Shown: piece after piece, positions 50,621 to 58,950 of the stretch
Position numbering within the stretch: position 1 is the stretch's first letter
How the letters are laid out: every line of letters starts with the position of its first letter
DNA from: Stenotrophomonas africana
GTDB taxonomy: Bacteria; Pseudomonadota; Gammaproteobacteria; Xanthomonadales; Xanthomonadaceae
Assembly (NCBI RefSeq): GCF_013004645.1
Contig: NZ_JABEME010000003.1
Span: 186,001 to 250,000 of the forward strand
Length of the DNA stretch: 64,000 bases
Reading direction: 5' to 3'
The notes under the pieces: generated by a model
What the model was told of the DNA's origin: nothing
Database searches by the model: none
Seen by the model: only the letters and a program-made list of their open reading frames with translations
Made by a program: the position numbers and the translations under genes

Positions 50621-51802
50621 TCACATCCCCAGCAGGCTGGTGGGCTCGGCTTCCGCGCCACTGGGCGCCTGCCCGACCACCACGTTCTCGCCTGCCTTGA
50701 GGCCGGACAGGATCTGCACCGCAGTAGCGGTGCGCAGGCCGGTCGTCACCGCGCGCTCGCGGGCACGGCCCTTGGCATCGATCACCTGCACGGTCGCGCG
50801 GTTGCCCGCCCTGTCATCGCTCTCGGACACTGCCGTCAACGGCACCTGCAGCGCGTTGGCGGCGCGCGCCAGCTGGATCGTCACCTTCACCGTCATCGAC
50901 GGCTTCAGTTTCAGGCCCGGATTGGGTACGTCAAACAGCCCGGCGTAGTACACCGCCTTCGGCGTCTGCGCCGATCCACCGGTGTTGCCGGTGGCCACGT
51001 CGGCAATCGACGACGGCGCGGGTTCAAGCTGCTGCAGATGCGATTCGTAGCGGCGCCCGCCCGGTCCCAGCGTGGAGAACCACAGGGGTTGGCCAGGCGC
51101 GATCAACTCCACGTCGGCCTCCGCGATCTCGGCGCGTACGGTCATCGTGTCCATCTGTGCCAGCACTACGATGGTCGGCGTGGTCTGCATAGAGTTCAGC
51201 GTCTGCCCGGCCTTGGTGACGATAGCCACGATGTAGCCGTCGGAAGGCGATACGATGCGGGTGTAGCCCAGGTTGATCCGCGCCGTTTCCACCTGGGTCA
51301 CCGCCTGGTCGATCTGGGCCTGGAGCGCTGCGACGTCAGAGCGCGCCGCTTCCCGCGCCACCCGCGCGGACTCGAAACCTTCCTGCGAGACCAGCCGCGA
51401 CGCCACCAGCTGCGACTGGCGCTCATGCACGCGGATGGCCTGGGCGTAGCGCGCCTGGCTGGCCGCATGCTGGGCACGCAGCGCATTGGCAGCCGCTTCG
51501 GCGCTGCGCAAGGCGATGCGCTGCGGCTGCGAATCCACTTCGGCAATCAGATCGCCAGCGTGCACACGCTGGCCCAGCACCACATGCAGGCGCTTGACCT
51601 GGCCGGACACCTGCGCGCCCACCGCCACCAACTCTTTCGGGTTGACCCGGCCCACCGCCTGTACGGTCTTCTCCAGGTCCGCAACCCTTGCCGGCGCAGT
51701 GATCAGCGCGGCATCATCGCCGACTGTGAATGCCCACCAGCCGGCGGTGCCTGCAACGGCAGCTACGGCCGCGGCAATGATCCAGGTCCTGCGGTTGTTC
51801 AT
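50621..51802 (-). CDS. macA: MacA-type periplasmic adaptor protein
   Basis: A 393-aa membrane-fusion protein. The start MNNRRTWIIAAAVAAV at 51802 places a signal/anchor at the very N-terminus; longer in-frame starts exist upstream (51901, 51997) but would push the anchor inside. Lipoyl domain VKRLHVVLGQRVHAGDLIAE, an alpha-helical hairpin (LRSAEAAANALRAQHAASQA), and the beta-barrel domain follow. Its stop overlaps the alternative macB GTG start. No strong ribosome site precedes it. Confidence 0.9.
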   Translation of the reverse strand: MNNRRTWIIAAAVAAVAGTAGWWAFTVGDDAALITAPARVADLEKTVQAVGRVNPKELVAVGAQVSGQVKRLHVVLGQRVHAGDLIAEVDSQPQRIALRSAEAAANALRAQHAASQARYAQAIRVHERQSQLVASRLVSQEGFESARVAREAARSDVAALQAQIDQAVTQVETARINLGYTRIVSPSDGYIVAIVTKAGQTLNSMQTTPTIVVLAQMDTMTVRAEIAEADVELIAPGQPLWFSTLGPGGRRYESHLQQLEPAPSSIADVATGNTGGSAQTPKAVYYAGLFDVPNPGLKLKPSMTVKVTIQLARAANALQVPLTAVSESDDRAGNRATVQVIDAKGRARERAVTTGLRTATAVQILSGLKAGENVVVGQAPSGAEAEPTSLLGM

Positions 51803-51996
51803 TGAAACGCCCGGCTTCGGGCGGCCACCCAGTGCGACCGCTGAGGCCGCAGTCTGCGAGCCCGGAGTGGACGTTTCTTGGAGCCACTGTGGAGATTGCA
51901 TGGAGACGTGGCCGCCGTTCAGGCGCGCCACCGCCGGCTGAATCGCGCTCCCCGCGTCCACGCAATCTCGACACAATCTCGACCGAGTCTCCATCA

Positions 51997-52605
51997 ATGG
52001 AGGCTAGCCTCGGCGCCCTTGTCGACTGCCTGCGCGCCGTGACCCGACCCTATCCAGATATGCCCTCGATCGACGTGCGTCGCGCCTATCTGGCCTGCTG
52101 CGCGCCTTCGCCGTGGCTGCTCGTGCTGGTGCTGGCCTCAACCGGCGTCTGCACGCTGGCCAGCCAGCACGCGCTGCCGTCCCTGCTGGCAGGCTTCGGC
52201 GCCGCCGCACTGGTGTGGTTCCACAGCGATGGCCCCGGCCGATTGAACCACCTCGGGTCGCCCGCTGCGTTGGCCCTGATCGGCCTGGCGGCATGGTGGG
52301 CGACCCACCCGGCAAGCGGTACTGCGCTGCATCTGCTGATCACCGCTGCCGCCGTACTGGTCATCGCCCTGGCGGCCCTCCGTCTGCGCACCGTCCTGCA
52401 CATGGCAATGCGCCTGCAGGCGCGGGTGGATGCAACCACGATGGCGGCGCGCTGGATCAAGCTGCCCGCCGCCTTATCCGCACTCGCTGTACAGCAGCTG
52501 CTCAGCAAGGACCCGATGCAACCGTCATTGCATCGCACCCTGGTGCTGGCAACGCTGGCGTGGGCCGCCAATGAGGAAGCACAGGCCATGGAGCGCCGGC
52601 GATGA
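51997..52605 (+). CDS. Membrane protein of unknown function
   Basis: About 202 aa with three to four hydrophobic segments (SPWLLVLVLASTGVCTLA, SLLAGFGAAALVWF, GSPAALALIGLAAWWA, LHLLITAAAVLVIALAALRL). The start is uncertain: 51997 (MEASLG) or 52060 (MPSIDV), both without a clear ribosome site. It overlaps the response regulator start (ATGA) so it belongs to that operon and could be a sensor accessory protein. Family not recognised. Confidence 0.68.
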   Translation: MEASLGALVDCLRAVTRPYPDMPSIDVRRAYLACCAPSPWLLVLVLASTGVCTLASQHALPSLLAGFGAAALVWFHSDGPGRLNHLGSPAALALIGLAAWWATHPASGTALHLLITAAAVLVIALAALRLRTVLHMAMRLQARVDATTMAARWIKLPAALSALAVQQLLSKDPMQPSLHRTLVLATLAWAANEEAQAMERRR

Positions 52606-53375
52606 CGCTGCCCCTGCCGACGCATCTGCCCACTCTCTTTCCGAATCCGCAGCACCCCATGAAACACGATCTCCGCACCCGACAACCACCTCTGGTATTG
52701 ATTGCCGAAGATGAGGGTGAGATCGCAGACATTCTCGGCGCCTACCTGGCCCGCTCCGGGTTGCGCAGCGCCCGCGCCGCCGATGGCGAGGCCGCCCTGG
52801 CCAGCCACCGCCAACTGCGCCCGGACCTGGTGCTGCTGGATGTGCAGATGCCCAAACTCGATGGCTGGCAGGTGCTGAGCGAGCTGCGCCGGCGCGGCAA
52901 CACGCCGGTGATCATGCTCACCGCGCTCGACCAGGACGTGGACAAGCTGACCGGACTGCGCGTCGGTGCCGATGACTATGTGGCCAAGCCCTTCAATCCG
53001 GCCGAGATCGTCGCCCGTATACAGGCGGTGCTGCGCCGAAGCGCGAAGCCTGTCGCCGAGGAGCCGGACGGGGTGATCCGCCTGGGACCATTCGAGATCG
53101 ACCTGCGCAGCCACGAGGTCGCCGTGCGCACCGGGGATCATGTGCACGCGTTGAACTTCACGCTTACCGAGTTTCGCCTGCTGGTGCATATGGCCCGTGC
53201 ACCGCGTCAGGTGCACAGCCGGCTGGACCTGTTGCAGACCTGCCTGCCTGAGGGCGATGCGCAGGAACGCACCGTGGACAGCCATGTCAGCAAGCTGCGT
53301 CGCAAGCTGGAAGAGGTAGGTGTCATTGGCATTCCTGCCACCATCCGTGGCGTTGGCTACCGCTTCCTGGACTGA
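52602..53375 (+). CDS. OmpR-family response regulator
   Basis: A 257-aa regulator. Receiver domain with LIAEDEGEIADILGAYL, phosphoacceptor region LVLLDVQMPKLDGWQV, Thr in IMLTAL and Lys in GADDYVAKPFNPAE. A winged-helix DNA-binding domain follows (TEFRLLVHMARAP...VDSHVSKLRRKLEE, GVGYRF). The start at 52602 overlaps the upstream stop; a later Met at 52659 is possible. Coupled to a histidine kinase. It is divergent from macAB, which it may regulate. Confidence 0.9.
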   Translation: MTLPLPTHLPTLFPNPQHPMKHDLRTRQPPLVLIAEDEGEIADILGAYLARSGLRSARAADGEAALASHRQLRPDLVLLDVQMPKLDGWQVLSELRRRGNTPVIMLTALDQDVDKLTGLRVGADDYVAKPFNPAEIVARIQAVLRRSAKPVAEEPDGVIRLGPFEIDLRSHEVAVRTGDHVHALNFTLTEFRLLVHMARAPRQVHSRLDLLQTCLPEGDAQERTVDSHVSKLRRKLEEVGVIGIPATIRGVGYRFLD

Positions 53376-54455
53376 ATGATGAATCCCAAGGGCAAGAGCA
53401 TCGGTCGTCAGATCACGCTGTCCATCACCGTCGCCTCGTTGTGCTCAACGGTGCTGTCGATCAGCGGTTTCTACCTGTTCTACTACCTGATGGAGGTGTT
53501 CTATCCGCGGTGGTACGACGAGCCGGAAACCATCATGCCGTCCGGACTGGAATGGCTGTGGATCGGGTTGACCGCCACCGTGGTGGTGGCGCTGGCCACG
53601 TTGATCGCTTCGCGCCTGACCCGGCGCATCATCACCCCGCTGAACTCGGTGGCCGCAAGCCTGCGTCGCGTGGCCAGCGGTGACCTGGAGGCGCGTGCGC
53701 GCGGCGGAGACACCTCGATGACAGAGGCCGCCACGCTGGTCAGCGACTTCAACTCCATGGCCGAGCGATTGAGCCGGATGTCTGAGAACCGCGTGTTCTG
53801 GAACGCGGCCATCGCACACGAGCTGCGCACGCCGATGACCATCCTGCGTGGCCGCCTGCAGGGTATCGCCGAGGGCGTGTTCGAGCCCGGCCCCGAGCAG
53901 TTCAACAGCATGCTCACCCAGCTGGAGGGCCTGACCCGCATCATCGAGGACCTGCGCGTGGTCAGCCTGGCCGAGAGTGGCCACCTCGATCTGCGCCTGC
54001 AACGCAGCGACGTCAGCGTGCAGGTCGCGGCGGTGGTGGAGGCGATGTCCGAGGCGCTGACCGAGAGTGGTTTCTCGGTGACGTTGGACGCACGGCCCTC
54101 GCTTGCCGACTGCGATCCGGCACGCATCCGCCAGGCGGTGCTGGCACTGCTGGAAAACGCACGCCGACATGCCATTCCCTGCCCGCTGCAAGTACACGTG
54201 TCGCTGGCTGAAGGCCATTGCACCGTGACCGTTGAAGATGGTGGCCCCGGCGTGCCAGACGACCTGCGCGACAGCATTTTCGAAGCCTTCCAGCGCACCG
54301 ATGTGTCGCGCTCACGGCAGAGCGGTGGCTCAGGTCTCGGCTTGGCCGTGGTACGGGCGATTGCAGTGGCTCATCACGGAACAGCGCAGTGCCGTCCAAC
54401 CGAACGCGGCGGCAGCGCGTTCGAGATCCGCTGGCCGGTGCATGCGCGTCGTTGA
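53376..54455 (+). CDS. Two-component sensor histidine kinase
   Basis: A 359-aa membrane kinase directly after the response regulator (ATGATG following TGA). Two transmembrane segments enclose a short periplasmic loop (FYPRWYDEPETIMPSG), then HAMP, H-box AAIAHELRTPMTILRG, N-box and G-boxes VEDGGPGVPDD and GGSGLGLAVVRAIA. The small sensor loop suggests membrane-stress or peptide sensing. Confidence 0.9.
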   Translation: MMNPKGKSIGRQITLSITVASLCSTVLSISGFYLFYYLMEVFYPRWYDEPETIMPSGLEWLWIGLTATVVVALATLIASRLTRRIITPLNSVAASLRRVASGDLEARARGGDTSMTEAATLVSDFNSMAERLSRMSENRVFWNAAIAHELRTPMTILRGRLQGIAEGVFEPGPEQFNSMLTQLEGLTRIIEDLRVVSLAESGHLDLRLQRSDVSVQVAAVVEAMSEALTESGFSVTLDARPSLADCDPARIRQAVLALLENARRHAIPCPLQVHVSLAEGHCTVTVEDGGPGVPDDLRDSIFEAFQRTDVSRSRQSGGSGLGLAVVRAIAVAHHGTAQCRPTERGGSAFEIRWPVHARR

Positions 54456-54497
54456 CATTGCAACGCCAACCAACGTCGGCCACTAACGTTGCGCTGG

Positions 54498-54597
54498 TAG
54501 CGGCCCATCTTGGTGGGCGCCAGGTATCACGACGCCACGCGCGTTGCTTCGGCACCTGGGCCCGCGCAAACAACAGCCGAGCATGGCTCGGCGCTAC
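54498..54597. repeat. SMAG repeats between the kinase and YcaQ-like genes
   Basis: An inverted element CAGCCGAGCATGGCTCGGCGCTAC lies at 54574-54597 in two halves; its GTAG head (54594-54597 reversed) contains the stop codon of the YcaQ-like gene. A weaker GTAG element (GTAGCGGCCCATC...GGGCGCC) starts at 54498. Confidence 0.7.
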
Positions 54598-55682
54598 AGG
54601 AAATCCGCCATGCGCTGAAGCTCGTCTTCGAGCGCGCCACGAAATACCTTGTCGCGGGCCAGCGACTTCCCGGCATAGCCCACGTTCGACATCAACTCAC
54701 CCTCGCGCACGCTCAGGTTGGCCCAGCCCACCACCTGCTCATGCCACAACACTGGCAGCGCGTAGTAGCCGTACTGGCGCTTCGGTGCAGGCGTATACGC
54801 CTCGAATTTGTACACCCAGCCCCACAGCAGCTCGAAGCGGCGGCGGTCCCACACCACGGGGTCGAACGGCGCCAGCAGGCGCACCTGGTCGTCCGGCGCA
54901 TGGCGGCGCGAGCGCGGGTTCTCGTCCGCCGGCCAGTACCAGGTAGTGCCCTCCAGCGTGCAGCTGGCCAGTTGTTGCCTGGCCAACGCCAACGCCTGAC
55001 GGGTCTGCTCGGACAGGTGCGGTGCGCCATAGCCCAGCAGGCGCACCAGATAGGTCAGGCTCGCCGAGGGCAGCGGCGCGTACTTGCGCACCACCAGATC
55101 GATCAGGGCGGCAGCACGTTCGATCTGCGCCTGTTCGCTGGAATCGGGCTCGGCATGCTCAGCCACCGCGTAGATGCGCGTACCGCTGTCGCGTCGCTGC
55201 ACCCGCAGCAGACCACGGTAGTGCATGCCGTCCAGTAGATGCGTGCTGGCATTGCTGGTGCCTCCCCAGTAGTTGGTCACCCGCCCATGCGCGAACGCCT
55301 GGTCGACCTCACGCGGGTGCACGCTGCCGCGCTCGCGCACGAAGGCCAGCACGTCGGCGGCGCGGCGATGGGTCTCGGCATCCCACTCGCGCTTGGAAAC
55401 CCGTGGGTGCATCAGCGCCAGATGTTCACGCGGCAGGAAGCCGTAGTTCACCAGGCAGTCCTCTTCCACCGGCAGACGCGTGTAGCGCCGCTCAAGATCG
55501 CCCGCGCGGTAGTCCTTTACCCGGTGCCGAAGGGTCAGGTCCTGCGCGCGTGCCGGTGCACGGATCGGGTCGGCCTGCACGAAGCCCAGCCGTCGTATCG
55601 CGGTCAGCAGCGTGGTCGGCTTGAACAGGGTGCGCGCCACCGCGTGGCGGCGAAGATCATCGAGAGTAGGCGTGGCAGGCAT
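54594..55682 (-). CDS. YcaQ-like DNA glycosylase (HTH_42 family)
   Basis: A 362-aa protein starting MPATPTLDDLRRH. Three tandem winged-helix-type domains; the catalytic QxD motif appears as GFVQADPIR, followed by RAQDLTLRHRV, and NYGFLPREHLALMHPRV. Relatives (E. coli YcaQ/AlkX) repair interstrand cross-links and N7-adducts. Only weak ribosome sites are visible; the start at 55682 avoids overlap with the SMAG element. Its TAG stop lies in a SMAG repeat. Confidence 0.85.
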   Translation of the reverse strand: MPATPTLDDLRRHAVARTLFKPTTLLTAIRRLGFVQADPIRAPARAQDLTLRHRVKDYRAGDLERRYTRLPVEEDCLVNYGFLPREHLALMHPRVSKREWDAETHRRAADVLAFVRERGSVHPREVDQAFAHGRVTNYWGGTSNASTHLLDGMHYRGLLRVQRRDSGTRIYAVAEHAEPDSSEQAQIERAAALIDLVVRKYAPLPSASLTYLVRLLGYGAPHLSEQTRQALALARQQLASCTLEGTTWYWPADENPRSRRHAPDDQVRLLAPFDPVVWDRRRFELLWGWVYKFEAYTPAPKRQYGYYALPVLWHEQVVGWANLSVREGELMSNVGYAGKSLARDKVFRGALEDELQRMADFL

Positions 55683-55691
55683 GGCCGCATT

Positions 55692-55758
55692 GTAGAGTCG
55701 AGCCATGCTCGACTGCATTCATCGGGAAGATCCGTCGATCATGGCTCGACCCTGCAGG
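55692..55758. repeat. SMAG repeats at the TetR/YcaQ junction
   Basis: GTAGAGTCGAGCCATGCTCG starts a complete element at 55692-55716; a diverged inverted partner (GTCGATCATGGCTCGAC) lies at 55734-55758 within the coding end of the TetR gene, where it encodes the last dozen residues. Confidence 0.8.
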
Positions 55759-56345
55759 GCGCCGTCCGCCTCCACTAGCTGCAACGAGCCGATCACCAAC
55801 GCCCGCATGCCCTGCTTGAACTCGGTGATCACCTGCCCTTCTTCATCGTCCGCAATCGCGTAGATGGTGTCGGCGCCGGCGATGCAGTAGAAGGCGATCG
55901 TGGCCAGCAGCCAGCGCGCCTTGTCCACCGGCAGGCCGAACACATCAGCCACGTGCGCCTGGTGCGAGGCGATCTTTTCCAGCATCGACGCGGTCGCCAC
56001 CGTGCGCCGCAGGAGGTATGGGGGCAACCCGGGATGCGCCTTCACCACCTCGCACAGTGACTCCACGAACCCCATCAGGTAGGCCTCCAGCCCACCCGGT
56101 GCATCGACCGACGCAAGCGGAATCTGCCAGCGCTGGAACACCGTCTCCGCCACCAGGCGCTTCAATGCCTCCAGGTTGGCCACGCGCTTGTACAGCGCCG
56201 CCTGGGTCACCGCCAGTTCGGCGGCCACGTTGGCCATGGTCAGGTTGGGCAGGCCCAGGCGGATGCCGATGTCGGCCAGGCGCTCCGGGGTGATGGTCGG
56301 TGGGCGGCCACGGGTCGGCGCCGTTGGATCTGGGTGCGTGCTCAT
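55719..56345 (-). CDS. TetR-family transcriptional regulator
   Basis: A 208-aa repressor with an N-terminal helix-turn-helix (TMANVAAELAVTQAALYKRV) and an all-helical ligand domain. The arm before it is GRPPTITPERLADIG. It is divergent from a TonB-dependent siderophore receptor across 229 bp with an AT-rich palindrome. The final residues GRAMIDGSSR are encoded by a diverged SMAG element, so the native C-terminus may have been replaced. Confidence 0.88.
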   Translation of the reverse strand: MSTHPDPTAPTRGRPPTITPERLADIGIRLGLPNLTMANVAAELAVTQAALYKRVANLEALKRLVAETVFQRWQIPLASVDAPGGLEAYLMGFVESLCEVVKAHPGLPPYLLRRTVATASMLEKIASHQAHVADVFGLPVDKARWLLATIAFYCIAGADTIYAIADDEEGQVITEFKQGMRALVIGSLQLVEADGALQGRAMIDGSSR

Positions 56346-56392
56346 ACCCTGCTGAGGGTGCCAGTAAAGGGACCCCCTTGTCCGCTTCGATT

Positions 56393-56420
56393 GATTTAGT
56401 TTAATTTACTCAACTAATTC
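56393..56420. promoter_or_regulatory. Candidate TetR operator
   Basis: GATTTAGTT (56393-56401) and AACTAATTC (56412-56420) are inverted 9-bp arms with one mismatch and a 10-base AT-rich spacer. The patch is strikingly AT-rich in this GC-rich genome and lies 48 bp upstream of the TetR start and about 155 bp upstream of the receptor start. Confidence 0.5.
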
Positions 56421-56574
56421 GGAATGCGTCCAGCACGCTGCCCGTAGTCGAGCCCATGGCTCACCTCCCGCCAGGTCCCCACCCAGCCAACAACCCTGCG
56501 CTGCGCCTTCTTCCCGTGCTTGCCGTCGGCAGCGCGCCAGGCGCGCTCGCGCCTGCGATTCACAGGAATCTGGC

Positions 56575-58770
56575 ATGAACGTGTACGACTTCTCTTCTCC
56601 GCAGCATCCTGCTGCCGCCCCCTTCTCCGGTCAGATGCATCCGCCGGGCATGCCCCTGCGCTACCGGGTGTCAGCCCTCACGCTGGGGCTGCTTGCCTCG
56701 TTCGCCGCGCTGGCCGACACCGCACCGTCCACCCTGCCCTCGGTGCAGGTGCAGGAACAGCGCCGGGTCACTGCGGACTACGCGGGCGGGCAAGTGGCTG
56801 CCGGCAGCCGCGTCGGCCTGCTTGGCGACAAGGACTTCATGGACACGCCGTTCAGTACGGTCAGCTACACCGAGTCCTTCATCCGCGACCGCCAGGCCAA
56901 GGACCTGACCGACGTCATCGCCGCCACCGACCCTACGGTGTTCAGCAACGGCGTCACCGGTTCGTGGAGCGAGAACTACGCGATCCGCGGATTCGCCTCC
57001 AACACCAGCGACACCACCTTCAATGGCCTGAGCGGCATGGCGCCGTACTACCGCACCTCGCCGGAAATGTTCGAGCGCATCGAGGTGCTGAAGGGCCCCT
57101 CCGCGCTGCTCAACGGCATGCCGCCGGGCGGTTCGGTTGGTGGCAGCGTCAATCTGGTCCCCAAGCGTGCCGGCGATCAACCGCTGCTGCGCGTCAGCGC
57201 CAACTTTGCCTCCGATGCGCAGTTCGGCACCCATGTGGATATGGGCCGTCGCCTGGGCGCCGACAAGCAGTTCGGCATCCGCTTCAACGGTGCCTACCGT
57301 GATGGCGATGGCGCGGTCGGCAAGCAGCGCAAGAAGGTACAGCTCGGCGCACTGGCGCTGGACTGGCGCGGCGAACGTGCGCGGCTGTCGGCCGATCTGT
57401 ACAGCGCCGATGACCGTGTTGACGGTCCTGCACGTGGCGTCGGCCTGGCACCGGGCGTCGCCATTCCGCGCCCGCCGCGTGGCGATACGCTGATCAACCC
57501 GGACTGGGCCTACGTGGACAGCCAGGACAAGGGCGCGATGCTGCGCGGCGAGCTGGACATCAACGATAGCCTGACGACCTACCTCGCGTATGGCACCAGT
57601 AAGACCGACTACCGCTACAACGGTTCGATCAGCGCGCAGATCCTCAATCCAGCCGGCGACTTCAGCACGGTGATCGGCCAGCTCGCCTTCGATATCAAGA
57701 AGCAATCCGCAGATGCTGGCCTGCGTGGCAGCTTCCGTACCGGCGCTGTCGGCCACCAGTGGGCTGCCGACGTGACCCATTACCAGCACACCCAGAACGA
57801 CTACGGCCGCCGCAGCGTGCCGGGCTGGGACTGGACCACCAACCTGTACAACCCGGTGTGGGGCCCGGCCGCGCCGTTCGTGGCACCGCACATCTCGCAT
57901 ACCGAGCTGAAGCTGGACAGCCTCGGTTTCGCCGACACCCTCGCCTTCGCCGATGACCGCGTGCAGCTGACGCTGGGCGTGCGCCGCCAGGAGGTGGTCA
58001 GCGAGACCTTCGACGTGTCCACGGGTGCACGCATCTCGCGCTACGTCGAGAGCGCCACCACGCCGGCAGCGGCCCTGCTGGTGAAAGCCACCGACACGAT
58101 CTCCCTCTACACCAACTACATCGAAGGCCTCAGTCAGGGCGTCACCGCGCCGATGACCGCAGCCAACGCAGGCGAAGTGTTCGCACCGTTCCGCACCAAG
58201 CAGAAGGAGCTGGGCCTGAAGCTGGACCTGGGCAGCTTCGCGCACACCTTCAGCCTGTACGAGATCAAGCGACCGAGCAGCTACACCGACCCGGTCACGA
58301 ATATCTTCTCGTTTGGCGGCGAGCAACGTAATCGCGGCGTGGAATGGGGCTTCTTCGGTGCGCCGCTGGATGGTGTGCGCCTGCTCGGTGGCGTGGCCTA
58401 TGTACAGCCGAAGCTGACCCGCACGGCCGGCGGTGTGAATGAGGGGCGAATCGCCACTGCCGTAGCGCAACGGCAGGCCAAGCTGGGTGTGGAATGGGAT
58501 GTGCCGACCTTGCAGGGCCTCACCCTGACCGGCAATGCCACGACGATGTCGAAGCAATACATCAGTGCTGACAATAGCCTGTCTGTGCCGGGACGCACGT
58601 TGTTCGATGTGGGGGCGCGCTACAGCACCACCGTGGCGGGTCGACCGCTTGCGCTGCGGGCCAGCGTGAACAACGTGACCAACAAGGCGTACTGGGGCAT
58701 GCCGTTGCTGTCGAGTCTGGCGCTGGGTGCTCCGAGGACGGTGCTGGTGTCGGCGACGATGGATTTCTGA
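56575..58770 (+). CDS. TonB-dependent siderophore receptor
   Basis: A 731-aa outer-membrane receptor with an ACAGGA ribosome site, a long n-region signal peptide (cleavage near AALADT), then a plug (LPSVQVQEQRRVTADYAGG, DTPFSTVSYTESFIRD, ENYAIRGFAS, IEVLKGPSALLNGMPPGG, GGSVNLVPKRA) and a 22-strand barrel ending TVLVSATMDF. The plug motifs are those of ferric-siderophore receptors (FhuE/FoxA-like). No siderophore synthesis genes are nearby, so xenosiderophore use is possible. Likely controlled by the divergent TetR; a Fur box was not identified. Confidence 0.92.
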   Translation: MNVYDFSSPQHPAAAPFSGQMHPPGMPLRYRVSALTLGLLASFAALADTAPSTLPSVQVQEQRRVTADYAGGQVAAGSRVGLLGDKDFMDTPFSTVSYTESFIRDRQAKDLTDVIAATDPTVFSNGVTGSWSENYAIRGFASNTSDTTFNGLSGMAPYYRTSPEMFERIEVLKGPSALLNGMPPGGSVGGSVNLVPKRAGDQPLLRVSANFASDAQFGTHVDMGRRLGADKQFGIRFNGAYRDGDGAVGKQRKKVQLGALALDWRGERARLSADLYSADDRVDGPARGVGLAPGVAIPRPPRGDTLINPDWAYVDSQDKGAMLRGELDINDSLTTYLAYGTSKTDYRYNGSISAQILNPAGDFSTVIGQLAFDIKKQSADAGLRGSFRTGAVGHQWAADVTHYQHTQNDYGRRSVPGWDWTTNLYNPVWGPAAPFVAPHISHTELKLDSLGFADTLAFADDRVQLTLGVRRQEVVSETFDVSTGARISRYVESATTPAAALLVKATDTISLYTNYIEGLSQGVTAPMTAANAGEVFAPFRTKQKELGLKLDLGSFAHTFSLYEIKRPSSYTDPVTNIFSFGGEQRNRGVEWGFFGAPLDGVRLLGGVAYVQPKLTRTAGGVNEGRIATAVAQRQAKLGVEWDVPTLQGLTLTGNATTMSKQYISADNSLSVPGRTLFDVGARYSTTVAGRPLALRASVNNVTNKAYWGMPLLSSLALGAPRTVLVSATMDF

Positions 58771-58804
58771 GCCGGGCGGCCTCCGCGCCAGACATGCATC
58801 GCCT

Positions 58805-58902
58805 GTAGAGTCGAGCCATGCTCGACCCGCTTTGCCGGTGACGTGTAGAGCCGAGCCATGCTCGGCTCGCCTCGTCAGTAGAGCCAGGCCATGCCTGCTG
58901 GC
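58805..58902. repeat. Triple SMAG repeat cluster
   Basis: Three successive elements in the same orientation start at 58805 (GTAGAGTCGAGCCATGCTCG), 58845 (GTAGAGCCGAGCCATGCTCG) and 58878 (GTAGAGCCAGGCCATGCCTG). They fill the 180-bp gap between the convergent receptor and TraX-like genes. Confidence 0.88.
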
Positions 58903-58950
58903 GCCATGTCGATCCAACGACAGCATTCACGCATGACGTGGATCTGTATT

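Noticed and set aside
52602..54455. Naming the pair SmeRS or BaeRS
   Set aside because: The motifs only show an OmpR-type regulator and a kinase; no diagnostic residues and no smeABC genes beside it.
56444..56467. GTAGTCGAGCCCATGGCTCA as another SMAG
   Set aside because: The head is present but the stem is poorly paired; may be a decayed copy, not listed as a feature.
56671..58926. A 751-codon minus-strand frame over the siderophore receptor
   Set aside because: Antisense shadow; plus-strand receptor motifs are unambiguous.
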